Of a stretch of 7,764 nt of DNA, positions 1 through 5,566 are shown in pieces. The notes below the pieces were generated by a model. That model saw nothing but the letters and a program-made list of their open reading frames with translations, searched no databases and was not told where the DNA came from. The stretch is from assembly GCA_002415895.1 (NCBI GenBank), contig DIAV01000145.1, positions 23 to 7,786 of the forward strand. The letters are read 5' to 3'. The DNA is from Anaerolineales bacterium UBA5069 (GTDB taxonomy: Bacteria; Chloroflexota; Anaerolineae; Caldilineales; Caldilineaceae). The translations under genes were made by a program, and so were the position numbers. How positions within the stretch are numbered: position 1 is the stretch's first letter; every line of letters begins with the position of its first letter.

Positions 1-9
1 TGCTTTTCT

Positions 10-43
10 CCCCTCTCCGCATGGAGAGGGGCCGGGGGTGAGG
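10..43. repeat. REP-like hairpin at the left edge
   Basis: A perfect 9-bp inverted repeat, CCCCTCTCC (10-18) and GGAGAGGGG (23-31), encloses a GCAT loop and is followed by a G-rich tail ending TGAGG at 43. No T-run follows the stem in either direction, so it does not look like a classical intrinsic terminator. The layout, a CCTCTCC/GGAGAGG stem next to GGGGGTGAGG, resembles small palindromic intergenic repeats seen in many GC-rich bacteria. That resemblance is from memory and was not searched. It probably sits just downstream of a gene outside the window. Confidence 0.45.
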
Positions 44-184
44 TGGCTGTTTTGCGCGAGCGCGCGACCAGACTGAGCCTTGAAGCGTAGTTGCATGGAG
101 ATGTACATGCAGCTATTTTGCATAGAGTATTTGGCATAGAATGATGCCGCACGCGGACTGCATGGGCAGGCCGCACGTTGGGAG

Positions 185-192
185 AGAGGAGG
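185..192 (+). promoter_or_regulatory. Strong Shine-Dalgarno that fixes the start of the ParB-like gene
   Basis: The purine run AGAGGAGG lies 5 nt before the ATG at 198. This decides against the in-frame ATG at 141, which has no comparable site upstream. A possible promoter lies further up: TTGCAT at 91-96, a 17-nt gap, then TATTTT at 114-119. That promoter match is weak. Confidence 0.6.
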
Positions 193-197
193 GGGCG

Positions 198-1355
198 ATG
201 GGAATTGAAACCGCCCACGACTCCGGCGAACGCTTTCGGCGCAGCCACCAGGCCGCGCAGATGCAGGATCTGCTGGGGTTGATCCGAGGAAAAACAACCA
301 ATCTCGTGAGCTACGAGGAGGTAGCTCGGCGCGTTAAAGCATATCAGCAAATTGAAATGGGCACGCAGATGATCCCGCTCAGCCAGATTGTGGGCAGCGT
401 GGGACGTTACCGCGACTTCACGCGTGAGTTTTTGCCGCGCACAAATATCAGCAAGGAACGCTGGCTGCGCGTGGACCAGGTGTTGAATTCGCAGACCGGC
501 TATCCGCCCATTGAAGTCTACAAAATCGGTGAAGTTTACTTTGTGCGCGACGGCAACCACCGCATTAGCGTGGCGCGCGCCAATGGCCTGACACACATCG
601 AGGCCTATGTCACAGAAGTAAAAACCGATATCCCGCTCACGCTCGATGACTTTGAGCGCGACGAGTGGCTGCTCAAGATCGAGCGCGCCGAGTATCTGGA
701 GAAGACGCAGCTTGACGTGCTGCGCCCCGACAACAACGTCGTTATTACGGAGCCTGGCCGCTACCGCATTCTGTTGCGCCACATCTTTGTGCACCAGTAC
801 CTGCGCAATCTGGACCTTGAGCGCGAAGGCAGCGACTGGCGCATCTCCACCTGGGCGGAGGCCGTCACCAGCTGGTATGACAATGTCTACACACCCGTGG
901 TTGAAGCGCTGCGCGACTACAAGCTGCTGGAGCAGTTTCCCGACCGCACGGAAGCGGACATGTACTTGTGGATTACCCACCATCGCGAAGAGTTGGCCAA
1001 CCTGTATGACCTCGCACCGCTGAGCCCGCAGGAAGCGGTTTCAACATTTGCGCAGATCTATGATGACCGCCTGCTTCAGCGCGCGTACAAGTCCGTCAAG
1101 TACACGCTCATGCGCGCGCGCGGCTGGCTGGACAAGCCCATGGGCATGAGCGACGAGCAGTTTGCCACCGCGCGCGCACGTTACAAAGCAGGCGAGCGCA
1201 CGCTCATGGAGGCCGAGGAGCTGCGCGCACCCGCCGGCGCAGACACGCAGGAGGAGAATGCTGAGGAGCAGGACGCCGATAGCGACGCGCTGGCGCAAGC
1301 CAATGCTGCGCTCGACCTGCAGGAGCGTTCCGGGCTTTATCTGACAGCACAATAA
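198..1355 (+). CDS. ParB-like nuclease-fold domain protein, function unknown
   Basis: This is a 385-residue soluble protein with no signal peptide or membrane segment. Residues 59-140 resemble the ParB/Srx N-terminal fold: an IPLSQI-type strand at 59-64, then VRDGNHRISVARANG at 116-130, which corresponds to the ParB nucleotide-binding box (G-x-H-R). A second conserved-looking block at about 185-272 is rich in Trp and Tyr, including WYDNVYTPVVEAL (226-238) and FPDRTEADMYLWITHHREEL (247-266). I recall similar blocks following ParB-like domains in Chloroflexota and Actinobacteria, but cannot name this one with certainty. The C-terminus (about 338-370) is an acidic, Ala/Glu/Asp-rich, probably disordered tail. 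There is no ParA gene next to it and no obvious helix-turn-helix, so a chromosome-partition role is not supported; regulator or nucleotide-binding enzyme are the alternatives. The start at 198 is chosen for its ribosome-binding site, although the frame is open back to an ATG at 141. Confidence 0.75.
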   Translation: MGIETAHDSGERFRRSHQAAQMQDLLGLIRGKTTNLVSYEEVARRVKAYQQIEMGTQMIPLSQIVGSVGRYRDFTREFLPRTNISKERWLRVDQVLNSQTGYPPIEVYKIGEVYFVRDGNHRISVARANGLTHIEAYVTEVKTDIPLTLDDFERDEWLLKIERAEYLEKTQLDVLRPDNNVVITEPGRYRILLRHIFVHQYLRNLDLEREGSDWRISTWAEAVTSWYDNVYTPVVEALRDYKLLEQFPDRTEADMYLWITHHREELANLYDLAPLSPQEAVSTFAQIYDDRLLQRAYKSVKYTLMRARGWLDKPMGMSDEQFATARARYKAGERTLMEAEELRAPAGADTQEENAEEQDADSDALAQANAALDLQERSGLYLTAQ

Positions 1356-1401
1356 GCAGACAGCGCGCCTGGCGGTGAGGCCAACGGCGCTGCCTGCTTG
1401 T

Positions 1402-1417
1402 CGTTTGTCCGTTTGTC
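1402..1417. repeat. Tandem 8-bp direct repeat
   Basis: CGTTTGTC occurs twice head to tail (1402-1409 and 1410-1417), shortly after the ParB-like gene and just before the large palindrome. It is too short to assign a function and may be chance or slippage. Confidence 0.4.
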
Positions 1418-1424
1418 ACTAAAT

Positions 1425-1456
1425 TGGTGCGTCCGGCACATGTGCCGGACGCACCA
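1425..1456. repeat. 32-nt perfect palindrome between genes
   Basis: Each 16-nt half is the exact reverse complement of the other, with the symmetry axis between 1440 and 1441; the right half begins TGTGCCGGACGCACC. As RNA it could form a GC-rich stem of up to 14 bp with a small loop in either direction. Neither side has a clear T-tract (AAATT to the left, CAAAATAC to the right). It may be a factor-assisted bidirectional terminator for the ParB-like gene, a protein-binding site, or a dispersed palindromic element. Confidence 0.7.
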
Positions 1457-1542
1457 CAAAATACAAGCTGAGTACAGGCTGAGAGAAATGTGTCAGGTCC
1501 AATGGTGAGCGTGTTGAGCGTAATGAAAAGTGCGGTGCGCCC

Positions 1543-2184
1543 ATGAAGGCGCGCTGGTGGGTAGCCACGGTGCTGCTTGCGCTGGTGCTGCTGGGGATTG
1601 CCTTCCCCTTTGCATGGCGGGCATGGGTGGAACAGCGCTTCGCGCGCGATATTGTGGCCGTTGGCGATGCTGCGCCCACGCGCGTGGCGATTGTTTTTGG
1701 CGCGCGCGTCTATGGCGAGGGGCGGCTAAGCGCCATGGTGCGCGACCGCGTGGACACGGCTGTGGAGCTTTACAATGCAGGCACGGTGCAAAAGCTGCTC
1801 TTTAGCGGTGACAATCGCTTTGCAGACTACAACGAGCCCGCCGATATGATGACCTACGCCGCCCAACAAGGTGTGCCACTGGCCGACATGCAGCCTGATT
1901 ATGGTGGGCGGCGCACCTATGACACCTGCTACCGTGCGCGCTCCATCTTTGGCGTGGAGCAGGCGCTGCTCATAACGCAGCGCTTCCACCTGCCGCGCGC
2001 ACTCTTTACATGCACCACGCTGGGTATGGATGTGCAGGGGGTTGCCGCCGACCGCCGTGTCTACGGACCCGCATCAATCCAATGGTCCGAATCGCGCGAA
2101 CTGCCTGCCACAGTGGTGGCTCTGCTCGATGTCGTGCGGCGCGCGCCCCCACCTGTCATGGGCGATCCCATTTCCATACAGTAG
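1543..2184 (+). CDS. SanA/YdcF-type DUF218 membrane-anchored protein
   Basis: This 213-residue protein belongs to the DUF218 family, which includes E. coli SanA (linked to envelope barrier function and vancomycin exclusion) and YdcF. A basic N-terminus (MKARWW) and one hydrophobic helix at about 7-25 form a signal anchor that should place the domain outside the cytoplasm. Family motifs appear in order: [20 protein letters not shown] (51-70), LLFSGDN (85-91) with YNEP (96-99), [12 protein letters not shown] (122-133), and [14 protein letters not shown] (142-155). The C-terminus, [11 protein letters not shown], resembles the end of SanA. Length fits the family. Only a weak purine stretch (GAAAAG) precedes the ATG; this start is kept because it gives a complete signal anchor. 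Biochemical activity is not established for the family, and the exact subfamily (SanA or YdcF) is inferred. Confidence 0.88.
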   Translation: MKARWWVATVLLALVLLGIAFPFAWRAWVEQRFARDIVAVGDAAPTRVAIVFGARVYGEGRLSAMVRDRVDTAVELYNAGTVQKLLFSGDNRFADYNEPADMMTYAAQQGVPLADMQPDYGGRRTYDTCYRARSIFGVEQALLITQRFHLPRALFTCTTLGMDVQGVAADRRVYGPASIQWSESRELPATVVALLDVVRRAPPPVMGDPISIQ

Positions 2185-2202
2185 CGCATGAGAGAGCAGT
2201 GG

Positions 2203-2216
2203 CTGGGCCGGCCCAG
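2203..2216. repeat. 14-bp palindrome after the DUF218 gene
   Basis: CTGGGCC and GGCCCAG form a perfect palindrome starting 18 bp after the stop codon, with only TTCCCC following. It lies in a 260-bp spacer that also holds a tandem TGCGCAT pair (2363-2376) and an AT-richer patch (2379-2400) likely to lie near the promoter of the next gene. It could aid termination, but there is no U-tract, so support is weak. Confidence 0.3.
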
Positions 2217-2430
2217 TTCCCCGCTGCAATTGACCCTTAGCCATGCCCCTATTTTGACGTGGGCGGCAATGCGCCGTACCATTGATTGCGTCTGCAGGCA
2301 GCGGCGTATCGGCGCAAATCGGGCCTGCTGCGCAAACAGCTGCGCCCTGCCCTGCGTTGTCTTGCGCATTGCGCATCGTTGATTGATCATATTCACAGAA
2401 TGTTGGTTCGTCTATTGACGGGCGCAAGCA

Positions 2431-2436
2431 GAGAGG
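2431..2436 (+). promoter_or_regulatory. Ribosome-binding site for arginine decarboxylase
   Basis: GAGAGG lies 8 nt before the ATG at 2445. It supports this start over the upstream in-frame candidates at 2286 and 2400-2403, which would add residues with no counterpart in the family. Confidence 0.55.
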
Positions 2437-2444
2437 CTCCATTC

Positions 2445-2990
2445 ATGCGACTCATTCCTCGCAAACTTTTTCTGACCCGCGGCGTTGGTGTACACCGCGA
2501 AAAACTTACCAGCTTTGAGCTGGCACTGCGCGATGCGGGCATTGCCTACTTCAACCTCGTGCGCGTTTCCTCCATCTTCCCCCCGTCCTGCCAGATCGTG
2601 ACCAAGGATGAAGGGATGAAGCTGCTGCAGCCGGGCGAGATTGTTTTCGCCGTGATTGCCGAAATGGCCAGCAACGAACCCGGACGGCGCATTGCCTCGT
2701 CGCTGGGGGTGGCGCGCCCCACCGATTCCACCAAGTACGGCTATCTCTCCGAACATCACACCTACGGCCAAACCGAGCAGGAAGCAGGCGACTACGCCGA
2801 AGACCTGGCCGCCACCATGCTTGCCACCACCCTGGGTATTCCCTTTGACGCCGAAAAAGACTACAACGCGCGCAAGGAGCAGTACCTCATGGGTGGCGAA
2901 ATTGTTGACACCACCAGCCTGACCATGGCCGTGACGGCCGAGCCGGGCGGCGTGTGGACGACCACCATTGCCTCCGCAATTCTGATCTAA
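2445..2990 (+). CDS. pdaD: Pyruvoyl-dependent arginine decarboxylase (proenzyme)
   Basis: This 181-residue cytoplasmic enzyme decarboxylates L-arginine to agmatine and CO2, using a pyruvoyl group made by self-cleavage instead of PLP. The cleavage site is visible as VSSIFPP: by homology to the Methanocaldococcus jannaschii enzyme, the chain breaks between Ser42 and Ser43, giving a short beta chain (1-42) and an alpha chain that starts with pyruvoyl from Ser43. Asn37 (FNLV) and Glu103 (YGYLSEHH) match conserved active-site residues by eye. Other family signatures include KLFLTRGVGVH (7-17), LQPGEIVF (61-68), GDYAEDLAATMLATTLGI (115-132) and VWTTTIA near the C-terminus. Length matches the bacterial and archaeal form, and nothing looks broken. 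It stands 255 bp before an agmatinase gene that would consume its product, strongly supporting a putrescine or polyamine role. A role in arginine-dependent acid resistance, known for related enzymes in Chlamydia, is a less likely alternative because no arginine-agmatine antiporter is seen here. Confidence 0.95.
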   Translation: MRLIPRKLFLTRGVGVHREKLTSFELALRDAGIAYFNLVRVSSIFPPSCQIVTKDEGMKLLQPGEIVFAVIAEMASNEPGRRIASSLGVARPTDSTKYGYLSEHHTYGQTEQEAGDYAEDLAATMLATTLGIPFDAEKDYNARKEQYLMGGEIVDTTSLTMAVTAEPGGVWTTTIASAILI

Positions 2991-3002
2991 AGTGACACCA
3001 CG

Positions 3003-3121
3003 GTGAGAACGACATTGATGGAGCGGCGCAAAGGTGCAGAGAAAAGCAAGCAAGAAACTGCTTCTTGCTTGTTGTTGCATTTCTTTGCGCCTCCGCGCCG
3101 CTGCGTCCATGTCGTTCTCAT
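3003..3121. repeat. Long imperfect inverted repeat between decarboxylase and agmatinase genes
   Basis: The outer arms TGAGAACGACAT (3004-3015) and ATGTCGTTCTCA (3109-3120) pair perfectly over 12 bp. Inward, AGCGGCGC (3022-3029) pairs with 3095-3102. GCAAAG (3028-3033), which overlaps that arm by two bases, can instead pair with 3083-3088. CAAGCAAGAA (3047-3056) pairs with 3062-3071 around a 5-nt loop. The whole could fold as one long cruciform or RNA hairpin, starting 12 bp after the decarboxylase stop. The GGCGCAAAG / CTTTGCGCC motifs resemble dispersed intergenic repeats I associate with Chloroflexota and cyanobacteria, so a repeat insertion is plausible. No protein is encoded. Confidence 0.7.
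3047..3086 (+). terminator. Candidate intrinsic terminator after arginine decarboxylase
   Basis: A perfect 10-bp stem (CAAGCAAGAA with TTCTTGCTTG) closes the 5-nt loop ACTGC and is followed by a T-rich stretch at 3072-3086 in which 10 of 15 bases are T. The stem is not very GC-rich and the T-run is interrupted, so strength is uncertain. It forms the apex of the longer inverted repeat around it. If it works, it would separate or attenuate transcription between the decarboxylase and agmatinase genes. Confidence 0.4.
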
Positions 3122-3141
3122 AGCGGTATCGCTTTAGAGGG

Positions 3142-3177
3142 TGTCGCAACGATCAATAATCATTGATCGTTGCGGCG
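3142..3177 (+). promoter_or_regulatory. Perfect hairpin in the leader of the agmatinase gene
   Basis: CGCAACGATCAAT (3145-3157) and ATTGATCGTTGCG (3162-3174) form a 13-bp perfect stem with a 4-nt loop (AATC). It extends by one more C-G pair and two G-U pairs to 3142-3177. No T-tract follows, so it is not a standard terminator. It ends about 70 bp before the agmatinase start. An operator for a dimeric regulator or an mRNA leader structure are both possible. Confidence 0.5.
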
Positions 3178-3230
3178 GGCCTTGTCCGGGGCAACGTGAC
3201 CCCTTTCCACTTGTGACAATGACGTAACAA

Positions 3231-3236
3231 GAGAGG
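3231..3236 (+). promoter_or_regulatory. Ribosome-binding site for agmatinase
   Basis: GAGAGG lies 9 nt before the ATG at 3246 and supports that start. It is the same hexamer as the one before the arginine decarboxylase gene. Confidence 0.55.
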
Positions 3237-3245
3237 ACACCTGCA

Positions 3246-4292
3246 ATGACGCATCAAGACGCGACGCCGCAAGACGCAGCGCCCCACGCGACTCCCAACA
3301 ACTTCCTCGGCCTCACCGACGCGCACGGCGCTTTTGAGCGCGCGCGCGTGGTTGTGCTCCCCTTGCCTTTCGAGGCGACTGTCAGCTACGGCGCAGGTAC
3401 GGCCAATGGCCCTGCCGCCATTATCAGCGCCTCGCAACAAGTGGAGCTCTATGACCGCGAATTTGATGCCGAGCCTGTGGCCGCCTACGGGATTCACACG
3501 TTGCCCGCGCCCGATCTGGACAGCGACCCCGCGCGCGCCGTGGAGCAGATTGCCGCCGCCGTTGCCGACATTGCGCGCAAGGGCAAGTTTGTCGTTGCCC
3601 TGGGTGGCGAGCATACGGTGAGCGTTGGTGTGGTGCGCGGGCTGCTCGATGCCATTGAGGGACCGCTGACCGTCGTGCAAATTGACGCCCACAGCGACCT
3701 GCGCCAAGAGTATGAGGGCACACCCTGGAGCCACGCCTGCATGGCGCGCCGTCTGCTCGACGACACGCGCGTGGCGCAGGTGCTCCAATTCGGTGTGCGC
3801 TCCGTCTCCACCGAGGAGGTGGAGTTTGCACGCGCCAACAGGAACCGCGTGCGTGTCTGGTATGTCAATGAGGTGCATGAAAGCCCGGCCTGGAAGCGCG
3901 AACTCTGCGACGACCTGCGCGGCAGCAACGTCTACGTAACAATTGACGTTGACGGCCTTGACCCGGCACTCGTTCCCGCGACCGGCACGCCCGAGCCTGA
4001 TGGGCTGAGCTGGCGCGAGGTGCTTGATATTCTGCACACCGTGACGCAGTGCGCCGAGATTGTGGGCATTGACTGTGTGGAGCTTGCACCCCATGCGGGC
4101 CAGCACGCTGCTGACTATACAACGGCCAAGCTGCTCTACAAGGCCATCACCTACGCCATGGTGCACAACCGCCAGGCCGAAGGCGCCGGCTATCTAACGG
4201 CCACGCCCACCTCCCCATATGGCGGCCTGGCCAACCAGCCCGAGCTTTGGAGCAGCAACAAGCCCGCCGGTGCGAGCCCTGCGACAGCCTGA
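3246..4292 (+). CDS. speB: Agmatinase (agmatine ureohydrolase)
   Basis: This 348-residue enzyme of the arginase/ureohydrolase family is predicted to hydrolyse agmatine to putrescine and urea in the cytoplasm with a two-manganese centre. All metal-ligand motifs are present: GGEHT with His123, DAHSDLR with Asp147, His149 and Asp151, and TIDVDGLDPAL with Asp234 and Asp236. SHAC (His163), GTPEPDGLSW (247-256) and Glu279 in the DCVELAP block also fit agmatinase-type members. It is about 40 residues longer than E. coli SpeB, mostly from a loose C-terminal tail (about 311-348) rich in Ala, Pro, Ser and Thr, and slightly from an Ala/Pro-rich N-terminus. It follows the gene that makes agmatine, which supports the substrate call. 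Some homologues instead act on N1-aminopropylagmatine; that is less likely because no aminopropyltransferase gene is in view. Guanidinobutyrase or arginase is disfavoured by context. Confidence 0.93.
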   Translation: MTHQDATPQDAAPHATPNNFLGLTDAHGAFERARVVVLPLPFEATVSYGAGTANGPAAIISASQQVELYDREFDAEPVAAYGIHTLPAPDLDSDPARAVEQIAAAVADIARKGKFVVALGGEHTVSVGVVRGLLDAIEGPLTVVQIDAHSDLRQEYEGTPWSHACMARRLLDDTRVAQVLQFGVRSVSTEEVEFARANRNRVRVWYVNEVHESPAWKRELCDDLRGSNVYVTIDVDGLDPALVPATGTPEPDGLSWREVLDILHTVTQCAEIVGIDCVELAPHAGQHAADYTTAKLLYKAITYAMVHNRQAEGAGYLTATPTSPYGGLANQPELWSSNKPAGASPATA

Positions 4293-4328
4293 AGCGTAAC
4301 CGTTGCACACCCAGCACGCGCAACACAA

Positions 4329-4369
4329 GTGCGCGCAGCGCGCACCCTCGCGCACCTTCGCGCAACGAA
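4329..4369. repeat. GC-rich palindrome running into 10-bp tandem repeats
   Basis: GTGCGCGC (4329-4336) and GCGCGCAC (4338-4345) are inverted around one base. They run into three 10-bp units at 4340, 4350 and 4360: GCGCACCCTC, GCGCACCTTC and the more diverged GCGCAACGAA. The block fills much of the 116-bp gap between the agmatinase and DHS-like genes and contains no coding sequence. A stem around a single base is sterically strained, so slippage-generated repeats are as likely as a functional structure. Confidence 0.5.
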
Positions 4370-4394
4370 GATGTGTTTGCCACTGATTTGTCCT

Positions 4395-4403
4395 GAAGGA
4401 AGG
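4395..4403 (+). promoter_or_regulatory. Ribosome-binding site for the DHS-like gene
   Basis: The purine run GAAGGAAGG ends 5 nt before the ATG at 4409. It is a strong site and confirms the start. Confidence 0.6.
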
Positions 4404-4408
4404 CATAC

Positions 4409-5389
4409 ATGGAGCACGCCAACAGCATTAAAGCATTCATTCGCCACCATTTTCGCCATTTCAACGCGGCCGCGCTAACCGATGCCGCCGAAGGCTACAC
4501 AACCTTCATCAACAATGGCGGCAAGATGTTCCTGGCCATGGCCGGAGCCATGAGCAGCGCTGAACTGGGGCTTTCGCTGGCCGAAATGATCCGCGCCGGC
4601 AAGATTCATGCAATCAGTTGTACGGGGGCCAATCTCGAAGAGGATATCTACAACCTCGTCGCACATGATTACTATGTGCGTATCCCCAACTATCGCGACC
4701 TCACCCCCGAAGATGAGCACGACTTGCTCGAGCGCCACCTCAACCGCGTCACCGATACCTGCATTCCTGAAGAAGAGGCCATTCGCCGCATTGAGGACGC
4801 GCTGCTCGACGAATGGACCGCGGCGGACAAGGCGGGCGAGCGTTATTTTCCCCACGAATTCCTCTACCGCATTCTGCGCAGCGGCCGCCTGGAGAAGGAT
4901 TACCAGATTGACCCCGCCAATTCGTGGATGCTGGCGGCAGCCGAGAAGAATCTGCCCATCTTTGTGCCGGGCTGGGAGGATTCCACATCGGGCAACATCT
5001 TCACCTCGCATGTCATGCGCGGCGATATCAAGAATGTGCACACAGTACGCACGGGCATTGAGTACATGATGGCGCTGGCGGAATGGTACCCTGCCGAGGC
5101 CATGCAGCAGCCCGTGGGCTTCTTTCAGATTGGCGGCGGCATTGCAGGCGATTTTCCCATTTGCGTAGTGCCCATGCTGCGCCAGGATCTGGAACAGCAT
5201 GACATACCGCTCTGGAGCTACTTCTGTCAGATCAGCGACTCGACCACAAGCTACGGCTCCTATTCGGGTGCTGTGCCCAACGAGAAGATCACCTGGGAAA
5301 AGCTGGACATCACCACGCCGAAGTTCATCATTGAGTCGGACGCAACCATCGTTGTGCCGCTGATCTGGGCCTACGTGCTGGCAGATTAA
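4409..5389 (+). CDS. Deoxyhypusine synthase-like protein (probable homospermidine-type synthase)
   Basis: This 326-residue NAD-dependent enzyme has the deoxyhypusine synthase fold. DHS moves an aminobutyl group from spermidine to a lysine of eIF5A; related enzymes make homospermidine from putrescine. Seen here: NAD-site-like AGAMSSAELG (45-54), SCTGANLEEDIYNL (70-83) and VPGWEDSTSGNIF (186-198), a glycine turn QIGGGIAGDFPI (240-251), and the catalytic segment YGSYSGAVPNEKITWEKL. By-eye alignment puts Lys298 at the human active-site Lys329, with Glu292 and Trp296 matching Glu323 and Trp327. The human Lys-His-His stretch near 287-289 is replaced by Gly-Asp-Phe, and Asp316 by Tyr285, so the amine pocket differs. 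Length fits short bacterial DHS-like proteins. It follows genes predicted to make agmatine and then putrescine, favouring a polyamine product. Bacteria have no eIF5A, so classical hypusination is unlikely. Modification of another protein, or use of agmatine as proposed in haloarchaea, stays open. The family call is firm; the substrate is inferred. Confidence 0.9.
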   Translation: MEHANSIKAFIRHHFRHFNAAALTDAAEGYTTFINNGGKMFLAMAGAMSSAELGLSLAEMIRAGKIHAISCTGANLEEDIYNLVAHDYYVRIPNYRDLTPEDEHDLLERHLNRVTDTCIPEEEAIRRIEDALLDEWTAADKAGERYFPHEFLYRILRSGRLEKDYQIDPANSWMLAAAEKNLPIFVPGWEDSTSGNIFTSHVMRGDIKNVHTVRTGIEYMMALAEWYPAEAMQQPVGFFQIGGGIAGDFPICVVPMLRQDLEQHDIPLWSYFCQISDSTTSYGSYSGAVPNEKITWEKLDITTPKFIIESDATIVVPLIWAYVLAD

Positions 5390-5436
5390 TGGGTGCGTCG
5401 CGCACTGGCTGCAACGTCATTGCAGCAGAGTGAAGC

Positions 5437-5542
5437 AATTGCGGGAACAGCAATAACCGCGGAAAATAGAGAGATAGCACGCGGTATCCGCTGTTATCCT
5501 TGCCTCTTCCGCTGTTATCTGTGTTCCCGCAGTTGCTTTTTT
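5437..5542 (+). terminator. Imperfect inverted repeat with T-run; possible terminator or repeat element
   Basis: A 26-nt arm (5437-5462) and its partner (5509-5534) pair at 21 of 26 positions, including an uninterrupted core GCGGGAACA/TGTTCCCGC. Six T follow at 5537-5542, as expected for a transcript end after the DHS-like gene. The loop is long (46 nt), which weakens the terminator reading. Inside, TCCGCTGTTATC occurs twice (5487-5498 and 5508-5519, 21-bp period). The repeated structure suggests a degenerate intergenic repeat element. The block lies in the 177-bp spacer before the oxidoreductase gene. Confidence 0.45.
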
Positions 5543-5566
5543 CTTTATCCAGTCACGCGAATCAAG

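Noticed and set aside
141..197. N-terminal extension of the ParB-like protein from the ATG at 141
   Set aside because: It has no ribosome-binding site, whereas the ATG at 198 has AGAGGAGG 5 nt upstream. The extra 19 residues show no domain character.
2188..2382. 64-codon open frame in the spacer after the DUF218 gene
   Set aside because: Composition is Cys/Arg-rich and irregular, there is no Shine-Dalgarno, and there is no recognisable motif. GC-rich DNA commonly leaves such frames open.
2286..2444. In-frame upstream extension of arginine decarboxylase
   Set aside because: The extra residues do not match the family, and a good ribosome-binding site precedes the ATG at 2445.
3122..3133. Short AGCG/CGCT hairpin just after the long inverted repeat
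   Set aside because: Four base pairs are too few to distinguish from chance.
3153..4166. Long - strand open frame opposite the agmatinase gene
   Set aside because: The + strand frame carries all ureohydrolase metal motifs. The opposite frame is a shadow caused by GC-rich codon bias.
5389..5433. 14-codon mini-ORF whose ATG overlaps the DHS-like stop (TAATG)
   Set aside because: It ends quickly, has no recognisable sequence and runs toward the repeat region; the overlap is probably accidental.
5393..5566. Cys-rich N-terminal leader of the oxidoreductase from a GTG start
   Set aside because: The Cys/Tyr pattern is simply the translation of the repeated TCCGCTGTTATC element. The family fold begins after the ATG at 5567.
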